Below, one piece after another: positions 1 to 5,763 of a stretch of DNA of 6,939 bases. Made by a program: the position numbers and the translations under genes. The DNA is from JAFAQB01 sp045808425 (GTDB lineage: Archaea; Thermoproteota; Nitrososphaeria; Nitrososphaerales; Nitrososphaeraceae): the NCBI GenBank assembly GCA_045808425.1, contig JBJMFM010000169.1, positions 1 through 6,939 of the forward strand. The letters run 5' to 3'. Positions within the stretch are counted from its first letter, which is position 1. Each line of letters opens with the position of its first letter. Below the pieces are notes generated by a model. The model was not told the origin of the DNA, made no database searches, and saw nothing but the letters and a program-made list of their open reading frames with translations.

Positions 1-560
1 TCATTATCTCTTCCAAGTTGACGAAGACTAAAGGCTTTGTTATATAAAGCAGTAATGTAGGTAGGTCTTATCGCTAAAGCTTTATCAAAATAGGTTATAG
101 CTTCAGAATACTTTCCTGAATCTGCAAGGGCTATACCTTTATGATTCAATACAGCAGCATCAGTAGGATCTATAGCTAGAGATTTATCATAATAACTAAT
201 AGCATCATCGTATTTTCCTAATGAATATAGAGCATAGCCTTTGTTATCCAGCGTTGCAGAATCATTAGGTCTTATCGCTAATGATTTATCATAATACGTT
301 ATAGCAGCAGTATAGTTTCCCAAGTCATTAAGAGCTAGCCCTTTGTTGTTGAGTGCAGTAGCATAGTTAGGTCTTATCGCTATAGCTTTATCATAATAAC
401 TAATAGCATCATTGTATTTTCCTAATGAATAAAGAGTAAAAGCTTTGTTGTTGAGTGCAGTAGCATCAGTAGAATTAATAGCTAAAATCTTGTCAAAATA
501 TGTGATAGCTTCATTATAACTTGCTGAGCTCAGAAGGTCTAATCCTTTTTTATTTAATAT
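1..560 (-). repeat. Tandem 102-base coding repeats (TPR units)
   Basis: The TPR-coding DNA is itself repetitive with a 102-base period. Stretches such as ttaggtcttatcgcta recur at 60-75, 268-283 and 368-383, and taatagcatca recurs near 202 and 399. The near-identity at DNA level suggests recent duplication or gene conversion of units, so unit number may vary between strains. Confidence 0.75.
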
Positions 561-725
561 TGAAATTGATGATGATTGATTATTAGTATCAGTATTGTTC
601 TGTTCAGATAATGCATAAACCAGTCTTTCATTAGGATAACCGCCAATGGATAATGACGACAATAATAATACGTAGGCTACTACAAATATTGCTGCACCAA
701 TACTAATACCCCCAATTAATGACAT
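1..725 (-). CDS. TPR-repeat protein with N-terminal membrane segment (partial, C-terminus off left edge)
   Basis: The minus strand reads 241 codons without a stop from an ATG at 725 to the left edge; an in-frame TAG 12 bases upstream (738-740) makes this the first possible ATG. Residues 3-25 form one hydrophobic segment (a signal peptide or signal anchor). A Ser/Asn/Gln-rich linker follows (about 40-55). From residue 56 there are exact 34-residue TPR units starting at 56, 90, 124, 158 and 192, with a sixth cut by the edge at 226. Each shows the NNKG/NNKA, LGKY, DAI-YYDKALAI-P pattern of TPRs. TPRs build superhelical protein-binding surfaces, so a scaffold or binding role is likely; the partner cannot be told. 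Several N-x-S/T sites (N43, N49, N84, N137, N154) would suit glycosylation if the repeats face outside the cell, which is inference. The TPR call is very secure. Confidence 0.93.
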   Translation of the reverse strand, partial: MSLIGGISIGAAIFVVAYVLLLSSLSIGGYPNERLVYALSEQNNTDTNNQSSSISILNKKGLDLLSSASYNEAITYFDKILAINSTDATALNNKAFTLYSLGKYNDAISYYDKAIAIRPNYATALNNKGLALNDLGNYTAAITYYDKSLAIRPNDSATLDNKGYALYSLGKYDDAISYYDKSLAIDPTDAAVLNHKGIALADSGKYSEAITYFDKALAIRPTYITALYNKAFSLRQLGRDN

Positions 726-756
726 TGTTTTTGGTTTCTAGTAGTTTTGTCTATCC

Positions 757-764
757 AATATATG
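757..764 (-). promoter_or_regulatory. Probable TATA box of the TPR gene
   Basis: The minus strand reads CATATATT here, about 35 bases before the ATG at 725. With the usual archaeal spacing of about 26 bases from TATA centre to transcription start, the leader would be only about 9 bases. That agrees with the lack of a Shine-Dalgarno site before this gene. Confidence 0.45.
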
Positions 765-1050
765 TTGTTGCCCCAAACGATACCATTTCTAGTGGTGAAG
801 TTTCGCGAATTTGCAAAGAATGCATTTGGATAGATTTCTCAGCCCCTCCTCCGCTAAATGAAAATATAGTTGATTGGAATAAGGGCATCTGAGTGTGATG
901 GCTTACCCATCTTCTTAAGACACTAAGGGGGTTTGGCAAGACTTTAAAGTGTATTAAAAACTTCACAAATGAATCTGATCAGTATTACTTAACCCATAGA
1001 GGTTAAAGTCTGCAAGGCAATGTGAGACTAATGGAGTCAGAAGAAACACA

Positions 1051-1061
1051 TTATAGTAAAA
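1051..1061 (+). promoter_or_regulatory. Probable TATA box of the small hypothetical gene
   Basis: TTATAGTAAAA lies about 40 bases before the TTG at 1097 (32 before the ATG at 1089). A transcription start near 1081 is expected, which supports a translation start close to 1089-1097 with a very short leader. Confidence 0.4.
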
Positions 1062-1096
1062 TAGGTGAATTGATTGTGCTACCGGTGTATGATTGA

Positions 1097-1498
1097 TTGA
1101 AAAAGGATTTATTTTTTGATGAAGCGTCAAATACAGTATATGACCAACTTGCAAAAGATTCGTCTGTACAATCTCATGTAATGTTAAATATTGAACAATT
1201 TGATATAGGACAGAGCTATGTTACAGCTAAAGTGCAAAATAGATACGGAGAGAAAGTTACTATTAACATACAAGGAGGTAGACCAGGAATAGAGCTTCAG
1301 GAAAGCTTCTTCAAAGTAAAAGGAGAAAAACCTCCATCGTATGCCTATTTGATAACGAAGTTAGTAAAGGATGGTAAGATATTGGCTAGGAAACTTCCAA
1401 TTATCGGACAAAGAGATTGGCTATTGATTTATGAAGATACATTGCTTGGGCTCTCAGTAAAAGATGCATATGACGAATTGGAAATTGTGTTAGTCTAA
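1097..1498 (+). CDS. Small hypothetical protein, probably beta-rich
   Basis: This encodes 133 residues from a TTG that sits directly after an in-frame TGA (1094-1096). I do not recognise the family. No membrane segment, signal peptide or cysteine is visible. The middle (about 28-60) alternates polar and hydrophobic residues (LNIEQFDIGQ, VTAKVQNRYG, EKVTINIQGG), typical of beta strands. The C-terminal part, with ARKLPIIGQRDWLLIYED near 95-112, looks like further strands and a short helix. Codon use matches the neighbouring genes and purines are frequent at first codon positions, so I believe it is real. The start is uncertain: an ATG at 1089 reads only three codons before the TGA at 1098-1100, and a -1 slip there would join it to this frame. 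A T-run after the stop and a TATA-like box upstream suggest a one-gene unit. Confidence 0.72.
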   Translation: MKKDLFFDEASNTVYDQLAKDSSVQSHVMLNIEQFDIGQSYVTAKVQNRYGEKVTINIQGGRPGIELQESFFKVKGEKPPSYAYLITKLVKDGKILARKLPIIGQRDWLLIYEDTLLGLSVKDAYDELEIVLV

Positions 1499-1515
1499 TT
1501 CATATCTTTTTTTAT
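1499..1515 (+). terminator. T-tract terminator after the small hypothetical gene
   Basis: Seven consecutive T residues (1507-1513) begin nine bases after the TAA stop, without a hairpin. Archaeal RNA polymerase commonly terminates at such T-rich tracts. This separates the gene from the kinase downstream. Confidence 0.5.
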
Positions 1516-1730
1516 GGTTCAAAAACAACATTAATTTTTAAATAAACTATATCCTCGGCGTGATCAACAAAAGTAATATGATGTTATTCTTGTTACTTCA
1601 TGTTAACAGTATGCTGTTGTTCTTGCCGATTTATTGGTATAATTTTGGAATTTTGAAAGACATACAATCATACACCTACTTATGACAAATCATAAAGCAT
1701 TCTTACCAAAGTAGTATAGCAACTTGCTGA

Positions 1731-1740
1731 TATCTTAAAT
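1731..1740 (+). promoter_or_regulatory. Possible TATA box of the first kinase gene
   Basis: TATCTTAAAT is centred about 31 bases before the GTG start at 1767, the spacing expected for a nearly leaderless archaeal transcript. The match to consensus is weak. A second AT-rich run (1744-1752) is too close to the start unless translation begins further in. Confidence 0.3.
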
Positions 1741-1766
1741 CATGCTTAAAAACTTAGGATACTCAT

Positions 1767-3470
1767 GTGGTAATTTCTCGGAATAATAATAGTTCTGAAA
1801 GGACAGAGGTATTGCATGGTGAGGAAAATGTAATGAATGCAATACTACGATTTTTATCCCAAGCACACAGAATAGATTCTTGTGGTGACCTTAAAGCTCT
1901 TTCTGCAGCTATTGGAGTTGAAGCATACAAGAAATTATTATTTGACCTTAGAAATAGAGGTATTAAATTAAGATACATTACTGAGATCACCAAAGAAAAT
2001 ATTCAATATTGCAAGGAGATGATGAAGTTTGCTGAAGAGGTTAGTCATGTAGACGGAATCAAGGCAAACTTTTTTTTTGTTAGTGAAACTGAGTATATTG
2101 CTACAGCTGCTCGACAAGAAGCGCAATCAGTACCACAGGTTATCTATAGCAATGTTAAGGATATTGTAATGCAGCAACGATATATATTTGAGAGTTTTCG
2201 GAATAGGGCAATTTCTGGTGATCAGAAAATAAGACAAATAGAAGAAGGAGTTGATTTAGGAAAGACTGAGATAATTCAGAATTCATACAGAACTAAAGAA
2301 CTATTCATCGACTTGGTGAGTTCAGCTGCTGATGAAATATTATTAATATTGCCTACGGTCAACGCATTCTATAGAGAAGAACGTATAGGATTAATACACT
2401 TACTCAGAGAAGCAGTAGAACAACGTGGTGTAAATGTGAAGGTTCTAATTCCTTCTAGTGATGCTATCGAAAGGATACTTCAAAAATCAGAAAAGGGTGA
2501 AGAAGAAAAACAAAAGAAGTTTGAAATTAGACGAATAGACCTAACATCAGAAATTAAGAATACTATCTTAGTGACTGATAGAAAAACCTCTCTGGTAACA
2601 GAACTGATAGACAACTCAAAAGAGAATTTTGTTGAAGCCACAGGATTAGCAACTTACTCGACAAGCGAACCAACAATAAAGTCTTATACTTCCATTTTTC
2701 AGAATTTTTGGAAGCAAGTGGAACTATACGAACAACTAAAAATTCATGATAAAATGCAAAAAGAGTTTATCGACATAGCAGCTCATGAGCTTAGGACTCC
2801 TATTCAACCTATACTCAGCTTATCTGGAGTTCTCCGTTCAACGACAAAAGACACAAGCCAGTATGAACTACTAGACGCAATTATCAGAAATGCAAAAAGA
2901 TTAAGGCAACTCACAGAGGATGTTTTAGATGTTGCTAGAATAGAAAGCAAATTACTTACGTTAAGGAAAAACCACTTTGATCTAAAGAAACTAATCCTGA
3001 ATACTATTGCAGATTACACGACTCAGATAATAAAGGAAGGCAAGGATAATAAAGTAAAGATGGAGCTTGCAACTAAGGAAGGAGAAGATTATAATGTATA
3101 TGGCGATAGAGAAAGAATAACCCAGGTTATTTCTAATCTATTAAATAATGCCATTAAATTTAGTGAGGAAGGAACCATTATAGTAAAGATAGAGAAGAGT
3201 AAAAATAACAAGGACAACAACAAAGAAGGAGTAGTTGCTGTCGTCAGTATACAAGACACAGGCAAAGGAATAGATCCTACTATCAGAGACAAGCTTTTCG
3301 AGAAATTTGCAACCAAATCAGAAAAAGGAATGGGCTTAGGATTGTATCTATCGAGAAAAATAATCGAAGCAGACGGCGGGGAAATATGGGGCTCGAATAA
3401 TACTAATGGTAAGGGAGCAACATTTGGCTTTAGTTTACCATTGAATAACAGCTTAAAAAATGCTGAGTGA
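1767..3470 (+). CDS. Soluble sensor histidine kinase with PLD-like N-terminal region
   Basis: A 567-residue kinase expected to autophosphorylate on a histidine and pass the phosphate to a response regulator. Residues 12-320 form a sensor region that seems to be two related alpha/beta halves (about 12-130 and 170-315). Each has a helix followed by RG-(I/V)-hydrophobic strand (RGIKLRYIT at 64-72, RGVNVKVLI at 220-228), resembling phospholipase-D-like folds without an HKD catalytic motif. The HisKA domain spans about 325-400, with phospho-acceptor His340 in AAHELRTPIQP. The HATPase domain spans about 415-560: N-box Asn457/Asn461 (NLLNNAIKF), G1 DTGKGID at 497-503, G2 GMGLGL at 521-526. All catalytic elements are intact. 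There is no membrane segment, so it should sense a cytoplasmic signal or protein. GTG at 1767 is the first start after an in-frame TAG (1755) and keeps the ERTEVLHGEEN stretch I remember near the N-terminus of related archaeal kinases. No response regulator is adjacent, and the gene converges on minus-strand genes. Confidence 0.93.
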   Translation: MVISRNNNSSERTEVLHGEENVMNAILRFLSQAHRIDSCGDLKALSAAIGVEAYKKLLFDLRNRGIKLRYITEITKENIQYCKEMMKFAEEVSHVDGIKANFFFVSETEYIATAARQEAQSVPQVIYSNVKDIVMQQRYIFESFRNRAISGDQKIRQIEEGVDLGKTEIIQNSYRTKELFIDLVSSAADEILLILPTVNAFYREERIGLIHLLREAVEQRGVNVKVLIPSSDAIERILQKSEKGEEEKQKKFEIRRIDLTSEIKNTILVTDRKTSLVTELIDNSKENFVEATGLATYSTSEPTIKSYTSIFQNFWKQVELYEQLKIHDKMQKEFIDIAAHELRTPIQPILSLSGVLRSTTKDTSQYELLDAIIRNAKRLRQLTEDVLDVARIESKLLTLRKNHFDLKKLILNTIADYTTQIIKEGKDNKVKMELATKEGEDYNVYGDRERITQVISNLLNNAIKFSEEGTIIVKIEKSKNNKDNNKEGVVAVVSIQDTGKGIDPTIRDKLFEKFATKSEKGMGLGLYLSRKIIEADGGEIWGSNNTNGKGATFGFSLPLNNSLKNAE

Positions 3471-3735
3471 AAATGAAATTTGGGGGCTGTCTGTTTACTC
3501 CACTAAATCCAATATAATCAGGATATGCATTTATTCTGCAATCCATCAAGTTGGATTGTTTGAACCTAGCAATTGCTTCTTCCTTGCTATAAACAGTATA
3601 TTGCTTTCCCAGTGTTTTGGTAAATATTGTTCTGGGCCAGATAGTTGATTCGTTTCCGAAATGGCTTGTGATAAAGTGAAGTCCTTCTTCTATCGAAATA
3701 TTTTGGGTAGTAAGGGGGAAAATTTCTTCATGCAT
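3430..3735 (-). pseudogene. Truncated N-terminal fragment of a primase-like protein
   Basis: This is a 101-codon frame. Residues 15-89 (EEGLHFITSHFGNESTIWPR, then a Lys/Tyr-rich stretch, then ARFKQSNLMDCRINAYP near 56-72) resemble the N-terminus of a small primase-polymerase-like protein that I recall in several Nitrososphaerales genomes. Those proteins are roughly 350-400 residues, and after PNFIF they continue into an Asp-x-Asp-type metal-binding motif. Here PNFIF ends at residue 89 (base 3469), inside the stop codon of the oppositely oriented kinase. The last 12 residues are only the antisense of the kinase C-terminus. The catalytic part is absent, so primase activity is not expected. The start ATG is the first in frame. 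It is either a remnant left by a rearrangement or a small protein of changed function; the family match is from memory. Confidence 0.6.
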
Positions 3736-3762
3736 TGTATCGTTGCTGTCAATATAGCTTGA

Positions 3763-3772
3763 AGAAAAAATA
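3763..3772 (-). terminator. Possible T-tract terminator after the 181-residue gene
   Basis: The minus strand has T6 followed by CTT about 40 bases after the TAA at 3812-3814. It could end the transcript of the second kinase and the 181-residue gene. It also lies just ahead of the primase-like fragment. Confidence 0.3.
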
Positions 3773-3793
3773 CCCCTACTCGCTCATTATTTT

Positions 3794-3802
3794 TTATTAT
3801 AT
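3794..3802 (-). promoter_or_regulatory. Possible TATA box ahead of the primase-like fragment
   Basis: The minus strand reads ATATAATAA within an AT-rich run about 60 bases before the ATG at 3735, implying a leader of about 35 bases. A weaker candidate, GCTATATTG at 3750-3758, is closer. If functional, this would be the old promoter of the intact primase-like gene. Confidence 0.28.
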
Positions 3803-3811
3803 CAGAAGCCA

Positions 3812-4357
3812 TTATGGCTTGTTGCCACCTTCTGCGTTTGGGGAAGCCGACTCCTTTATTCTATAGATATTATAATCTCCAGTCTTCTCTATTTTACCAA
3901 TTTTTACCATGTGCTCAATCATCAGGACTGCTTCTCCTACAAAGAATTGTCCTGTTGATACCAATCTTTGTTGCAGTTTGTCAAAATCAACTAACCCATT
4001 ATTATCGCTTGGTAACTCTTCAAAAACATGCCAAAATATTGGTTCTTTTTCTTTATAGTCCGGAGAAAACTTTATCTCTTCTTCCACTTCTTCTTTTGGT
4101 TCCAAGTCTACTTTACTACCATTATAGTCCACATCTGGAGTATTATCATTATTTAGTAAGCTTGAATTATCATTATTATTATCGGTAGTAAGAGGTATTT
4201 TTTCTTCAAGCTGCTGATCACTAGAAGCTAAATTAGTGGTAGTGGGGGGAGATTTTTCTTTATGCGATTCTGCCCGCGTGTTATACCAGATCAGACATGT
4301 CTCTTTCTGATCCTCTCTGTCTAGCCTGGACGTCATACTTGCTAGTTCTATTCCCAT
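3812..4357 (-). CDS. Acidic hypothetical protein with C-terminal winged-helix-like domain
   Basis: This encodes 181 residues in three parts. Residues 1-30 look helical (MGIELASMTSRLDRED, then LIWYNTRAE). Residues 31-105 form a low-complexity linker rich in Asn, Asp, Ser and Thr, with an acidic run (PKEEVEEEIKF at 87-97). Residues 106-168 form a compact domain (FWHVFEELPSDNN, FDKLQQRLVSTGQF, GEAVLMIEHMVKIGKIEK, YNIYRI) whose helix-helix-helix-strand-strand order suggests a winged helix. That would fit DNA or protein binding, but I do not recognise the family. No membrane segment is present. It starts 54 bases after the stop of the second kinase and is probably co-transcribed with it. The frame is also open upstream to the kinase TAG (18 further sense codons), so the true start could lie earlier on a non-ATG codon; ATG at 4336 is a later alternative. 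Confidence 0.7.
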   Translation of the reverse strand: MGIELASMTSRLDREDQKETCLIWYNTRAESHKEKSPPTTTNLASSDQQLEEKIPLTTDNNNDNSSLLNNDNTPDVDYNGSKVDLEPKEEVEEEIKFSPDYKEKEPIFWHVFEELPSDNNGLVDFDKLQQRLVSTGQFFVGEAVLMIEHMVKIGKIEKTGDYNIYRIKESASPNAEGGNKP

Positions 4358-4411
4358 TAGAGAACTAATATCATAGTATGGATTCGATGAAATGTACAGG
4401 ACGTTTTCTAT

Positions 4412-5440
4412 CTATTTCCCTAACGGTAGGCTAAAGTAAAAAGTAGATCCTCTACCATCAGTATTATTTTGAGCCCAAATCTTTCCCCCGTGAGCTTCCA
4501 CGATACTTTTCGAGATAAACAAGCCTAACCCAATGCCTCTTTTAAAAGGAGAACCTGTAGCAAACTTTGAGAATAAGTTTGGTAAGATATTAGAAGGCAT
4601 ACCTATGCCTGTATCCTTTACCTTTACAATAACTTCGCCTCCCTTGTCTGTCTTCTTCTTTTCTGTTGTAATGTATATGGTTCCCTCATTTGTAAACTTA
4701 ATGGCATTATTAAGCAGATTTGAAATAACTTCTTGGATTCTTACTTTGTCTGCTTTTATGGAAACACCCTTTCCTTCTTTTACTTCTACTTCAAATATTA
4801 ATTTTATAGCATTATTGTTGTAGCGAATATTAATTTGATTTTTTATATCATTTATTACAGCCTCTATCTGTTCATTTAGATCGAATTGTTCTTTATTGAG
4901 GTTCAGAGAATGACTTTCGATTTTTGTAACGTTAAATATATCATCTGTAAGTTGCTTCAACCTTTTTGCATTTCTGATAACGGTATCCAATAGTTCAATC
5001 TGCTCAGTATCCTTTATTCTGGACTGAATAATTTGAGTTAAGCCAAGTATTGGCTGTATAGGAGTTCTTAATTCATGAGATGCTATATTGATAAATTCTA
5101 TCTGCATATTGCCATTCTGTTTTATCTCTTCGTTAGACAAAGCAAGCTCTTTGTTAACTGCAGCAAGCTCTTTGTTTACTTTTGCAAATTTTTCATTAGC
5201 TTCTTCTAATTCCTTAATGACTAATGCGAGATTATTATCTGATTCCAAAAGAGCATTGTTTGATTTATTTAGCTCTTTTACCTTTAATTTAAGTGCGTTA
5301 TGTGATGCTAAAAGAGAATTGTTCGTTTTTTTTAATTCTTCAGTTTTTGCGATTAACTCTACGCTCTTTATAGTAAGCAAATCTTCCGTACTTAATTTAC
5401 GGCTTCTTTCCGTGGGTATCGTTTTATTGTGGTTCACCAT
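4412..5440 (-). CDS. Soluble coiled-coil histidine kinase without a recognisable sensor domain
   Basis: This is a 342-residue kinase. Residues 20-110 form a long coiled coil with heptads and an exact 21-residue internal repeat: Glu-Leu pairs at 35/36, 56/57, 77/78 and 98/99. HisKA spans about 110-190 with His122 in SHELRTPIQP. HATPase spans about 190-340: N-box Asn241/Asn245 (NLLNNAIKF), G1 DTGIGM at 276-281, G2 RGIGLGL at 301-307, ending FSLPLGK. All catalytic motifs are intact. There is no membrane segment, PAS, GAF or other sensor, so I infer that input comes through the coiled coil, for example by binding another protein or kinase. The ATG at 5440 has a strong purine-rich Shine-Dalgarno site, unlike the leaderless neighbours. 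The catalytic half is paralogous to the convergent kinase at 1767-3470. The 181-residue gene follows in the same orientation. No response regulator is nearby. Confidence 0.94.
   Translation of the reverse strand: MVNHNKTIPTERSRKLSTEDLLTIKSVELIAKTEELKKTNNSLLASHNALKLKVKELNKSNNALLESDNNLALVIKELEEANEKFAKVNKELAAVNKELALSNEEIKQNGNMQIEFINIASHELRTPIQPILGLTQIIQSRIKDTEQIELLDTVIRNAKRLKQLTDDIFNVTKIESHSLNLNKEQFDLNEQIEAVINDIKNQINIRYNNNAIKLIFEVEVKEGKGVSIKADKVRIQEVISNLLNNAIKFTNEGTIYITTEKKKTDKGGEVIVKVKDTGIGMPSNILPNLFSKFATGSPFKRGIGLGLFISKSIVEAHGGKIWAQNNTDGRGSTFYFSLPLGK
5150..5338 (-). repeat. Three 63-base (21-residue) coiled-coil repeats in the second kinase
   Basis: Residues 35-97 consist of three units of 21 residues (three heptads each) starting at Glu35, Glu56 and Glu77. 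The first two share EL-x-K-[TS]-NN-[SA]-LL and N-x-L-x-L-x-[VI]-KE; the third has diverged. Within it, shorter near-identical 21-base copies (gcaagctctttgtt at 5142-5155 and 5163-5176) encode the repeated VNKEL element. Adding or losing units would change coil length while keeping heptad phase. Confidence 0.8.
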
Positions 5441-5443
5441 TAT

Positions 5444-5455
5444 CCCCTCCTCCTC
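5444..5455 (-). promoter_or_regulatory. Strong Shine-Dalgarno site of the second kinase
   Basis: The minus strand reads GAGGAGGAGGGG followed by ATA and the ATG at 5440. It matches the archaeal 16S 3' end well at workable spacing. It fixes the start and implies a leadered transcript, consistent with a TATA box well upstream at 5605-5612. Confidence 0.7.
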
Positions 5456-5475
5456 TGCTATGACTAGATTTACCT

Positions 5476-5604
5476 ATGTTTACAAGGGCAATGTGTGAAG
5501 TACTAATAGAAGGGACAACGATCAAACTCAGAAGCAATGACATTAAGAAAGAGCCCGAGCCTAGCAGCAGAGTTGAGGAGTGTTTATCTATTGCAATACT
5601 TTAG
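5476..5604 (+). CDS. Candidate small protein (42 residues), unknown function
   Basis: The frame runs ATG to TAG with starts at 5476 (42 residues) or 5491 (37 residues). From the second start it reads MCEVLIEGTTIKLRSNDIKK, then EPEPSSRVEECLSIAIL. About four fifths of codons from 5497 to 5580 begin with a purine, and the composition is that of a soluble charged protein, so it looks more coding than random sequence. Two Cys residues (7 and 36 from the 5476 start) are present but no metal-binding motif. There is no clear promoter, and only a weak AAGGG sits before 5491. It is antisense to the probable leader of the second kinase. It could be a real small gene, a remnant of a longer one, or chance; I do not recognise it. 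Confidence 0.35.
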   Translation: MFTRAMCEVLIEGTTIKLRSNDIKKEPEPSSRVEECLSIAIL

Positions 5605-5612
5605 TATATAAA
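5605..5612 (-). promoter_or_regulatory. Consensus TATA box, probably for the second kinase
   Basis: The minus strand reads TTTATATA, a full match to the archaeal TATA consensus. A transcription start near 5582 would give a leader of about 140 bases ending in the Shine-Dalgarno site at 5444-5455. An imperfect palindrome, ATACT-TT-AGTAT (5596-5607), overlaps it on the downstream side and could bind a regulator. Confidence 0.5.
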
Positions 5613-5752
5613 AAGCAATTATTATAGTTTCTTTTTATTTTTGCCAATTTATTGATACTATTCGTTTTATATCCCACAAAATAACATTTATTGTAAGTAT
5701 ATGTCCCCTCAATAAGTCATGGCTGAACTCTTTGAGTTTTCTGTCTGCTAAG

Positions 5753-5763
5753 TATATATAAAA
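5753..5763. promoter_or_regulatory. Unassigned strong TATA-like element
   Basis: TATATATAAAA on the plus strand is TTTTATATATA on the minus strand, containing consensus TTTATATA. Neither direction has a recognised gene at the expected distance. To the left the next kinase start is more than 300 bases away; to the right it would make antisense RNA to the methyltransferase. It may drive an unannotated RNA, or be chance in AT-rich DNA. Confidence 0.35.

Larger units (their letters stand above)
726..1096. other. Intergenic gap between divergent genes
   Basis: This gap lies between the leftward TPR gene and the rightward small gene at 1097. I see promoter-like sequences at each end (757-764 minus, 1051-1061 plus) and no RNA gene. 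A 71-codon minus-strand frame (751-966, GTG start) crosses it, but it runs over the TPR promoter, lacks a purine bias at first codon positions and resembles nothing I know, so I do not call it a gene. A low-level remnant cannot be excluded. Confidence 0.5.

Noticed and set aside
751..966. 71-codon minus-strand frame with GTG start
   Set aside because: It crosses the TPR promoter, shows no purine bias at first codon positions, and has an odd composition with no recognisable motif.
963..1154. 63-codon minus-strand frame
   Set aside because: It overlaps the start of the better-supported plus-strand gene at 1097 and looks like an antisense shadow.
1578..1685. 35-codon hydrophobic frame (MMLFLLLHVNSMLLFLPIYW at the start)
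   Set aside because: T-rich DNA readily gives hydrophobic frames. A TATA-like run at 1534-1545 is suitably placed, but length and codon pattern are insufficient to call a gene.
3460..3648. 62-codon plus-strand frame overlapping the kinase end
   Set aside because: It is antisense to the primase-like fragment, whose protein sequence is far more credible.
3814..4188. 124-codon plus-strand frame rich in Leu, Tyr and Ser
   Set aside because: It is the antisense shadow of the 181-residue acidic protein; its composition reflects the complement of the Asn/Asp/Glu-rich linker.
5142..5338. Possible CRISPR-like array
   Set aside because: The repeats are contiguous, have no unique spacers and are in frame within a coding coiled coil.
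5088..5498. 136-codon plus-strand frame over the kinase coiled coil
   Set aside because: It is antisense to the repetitive coiled-coil coding region; the repeated Ser/Leu/Phe content is a by-product of that repeat.
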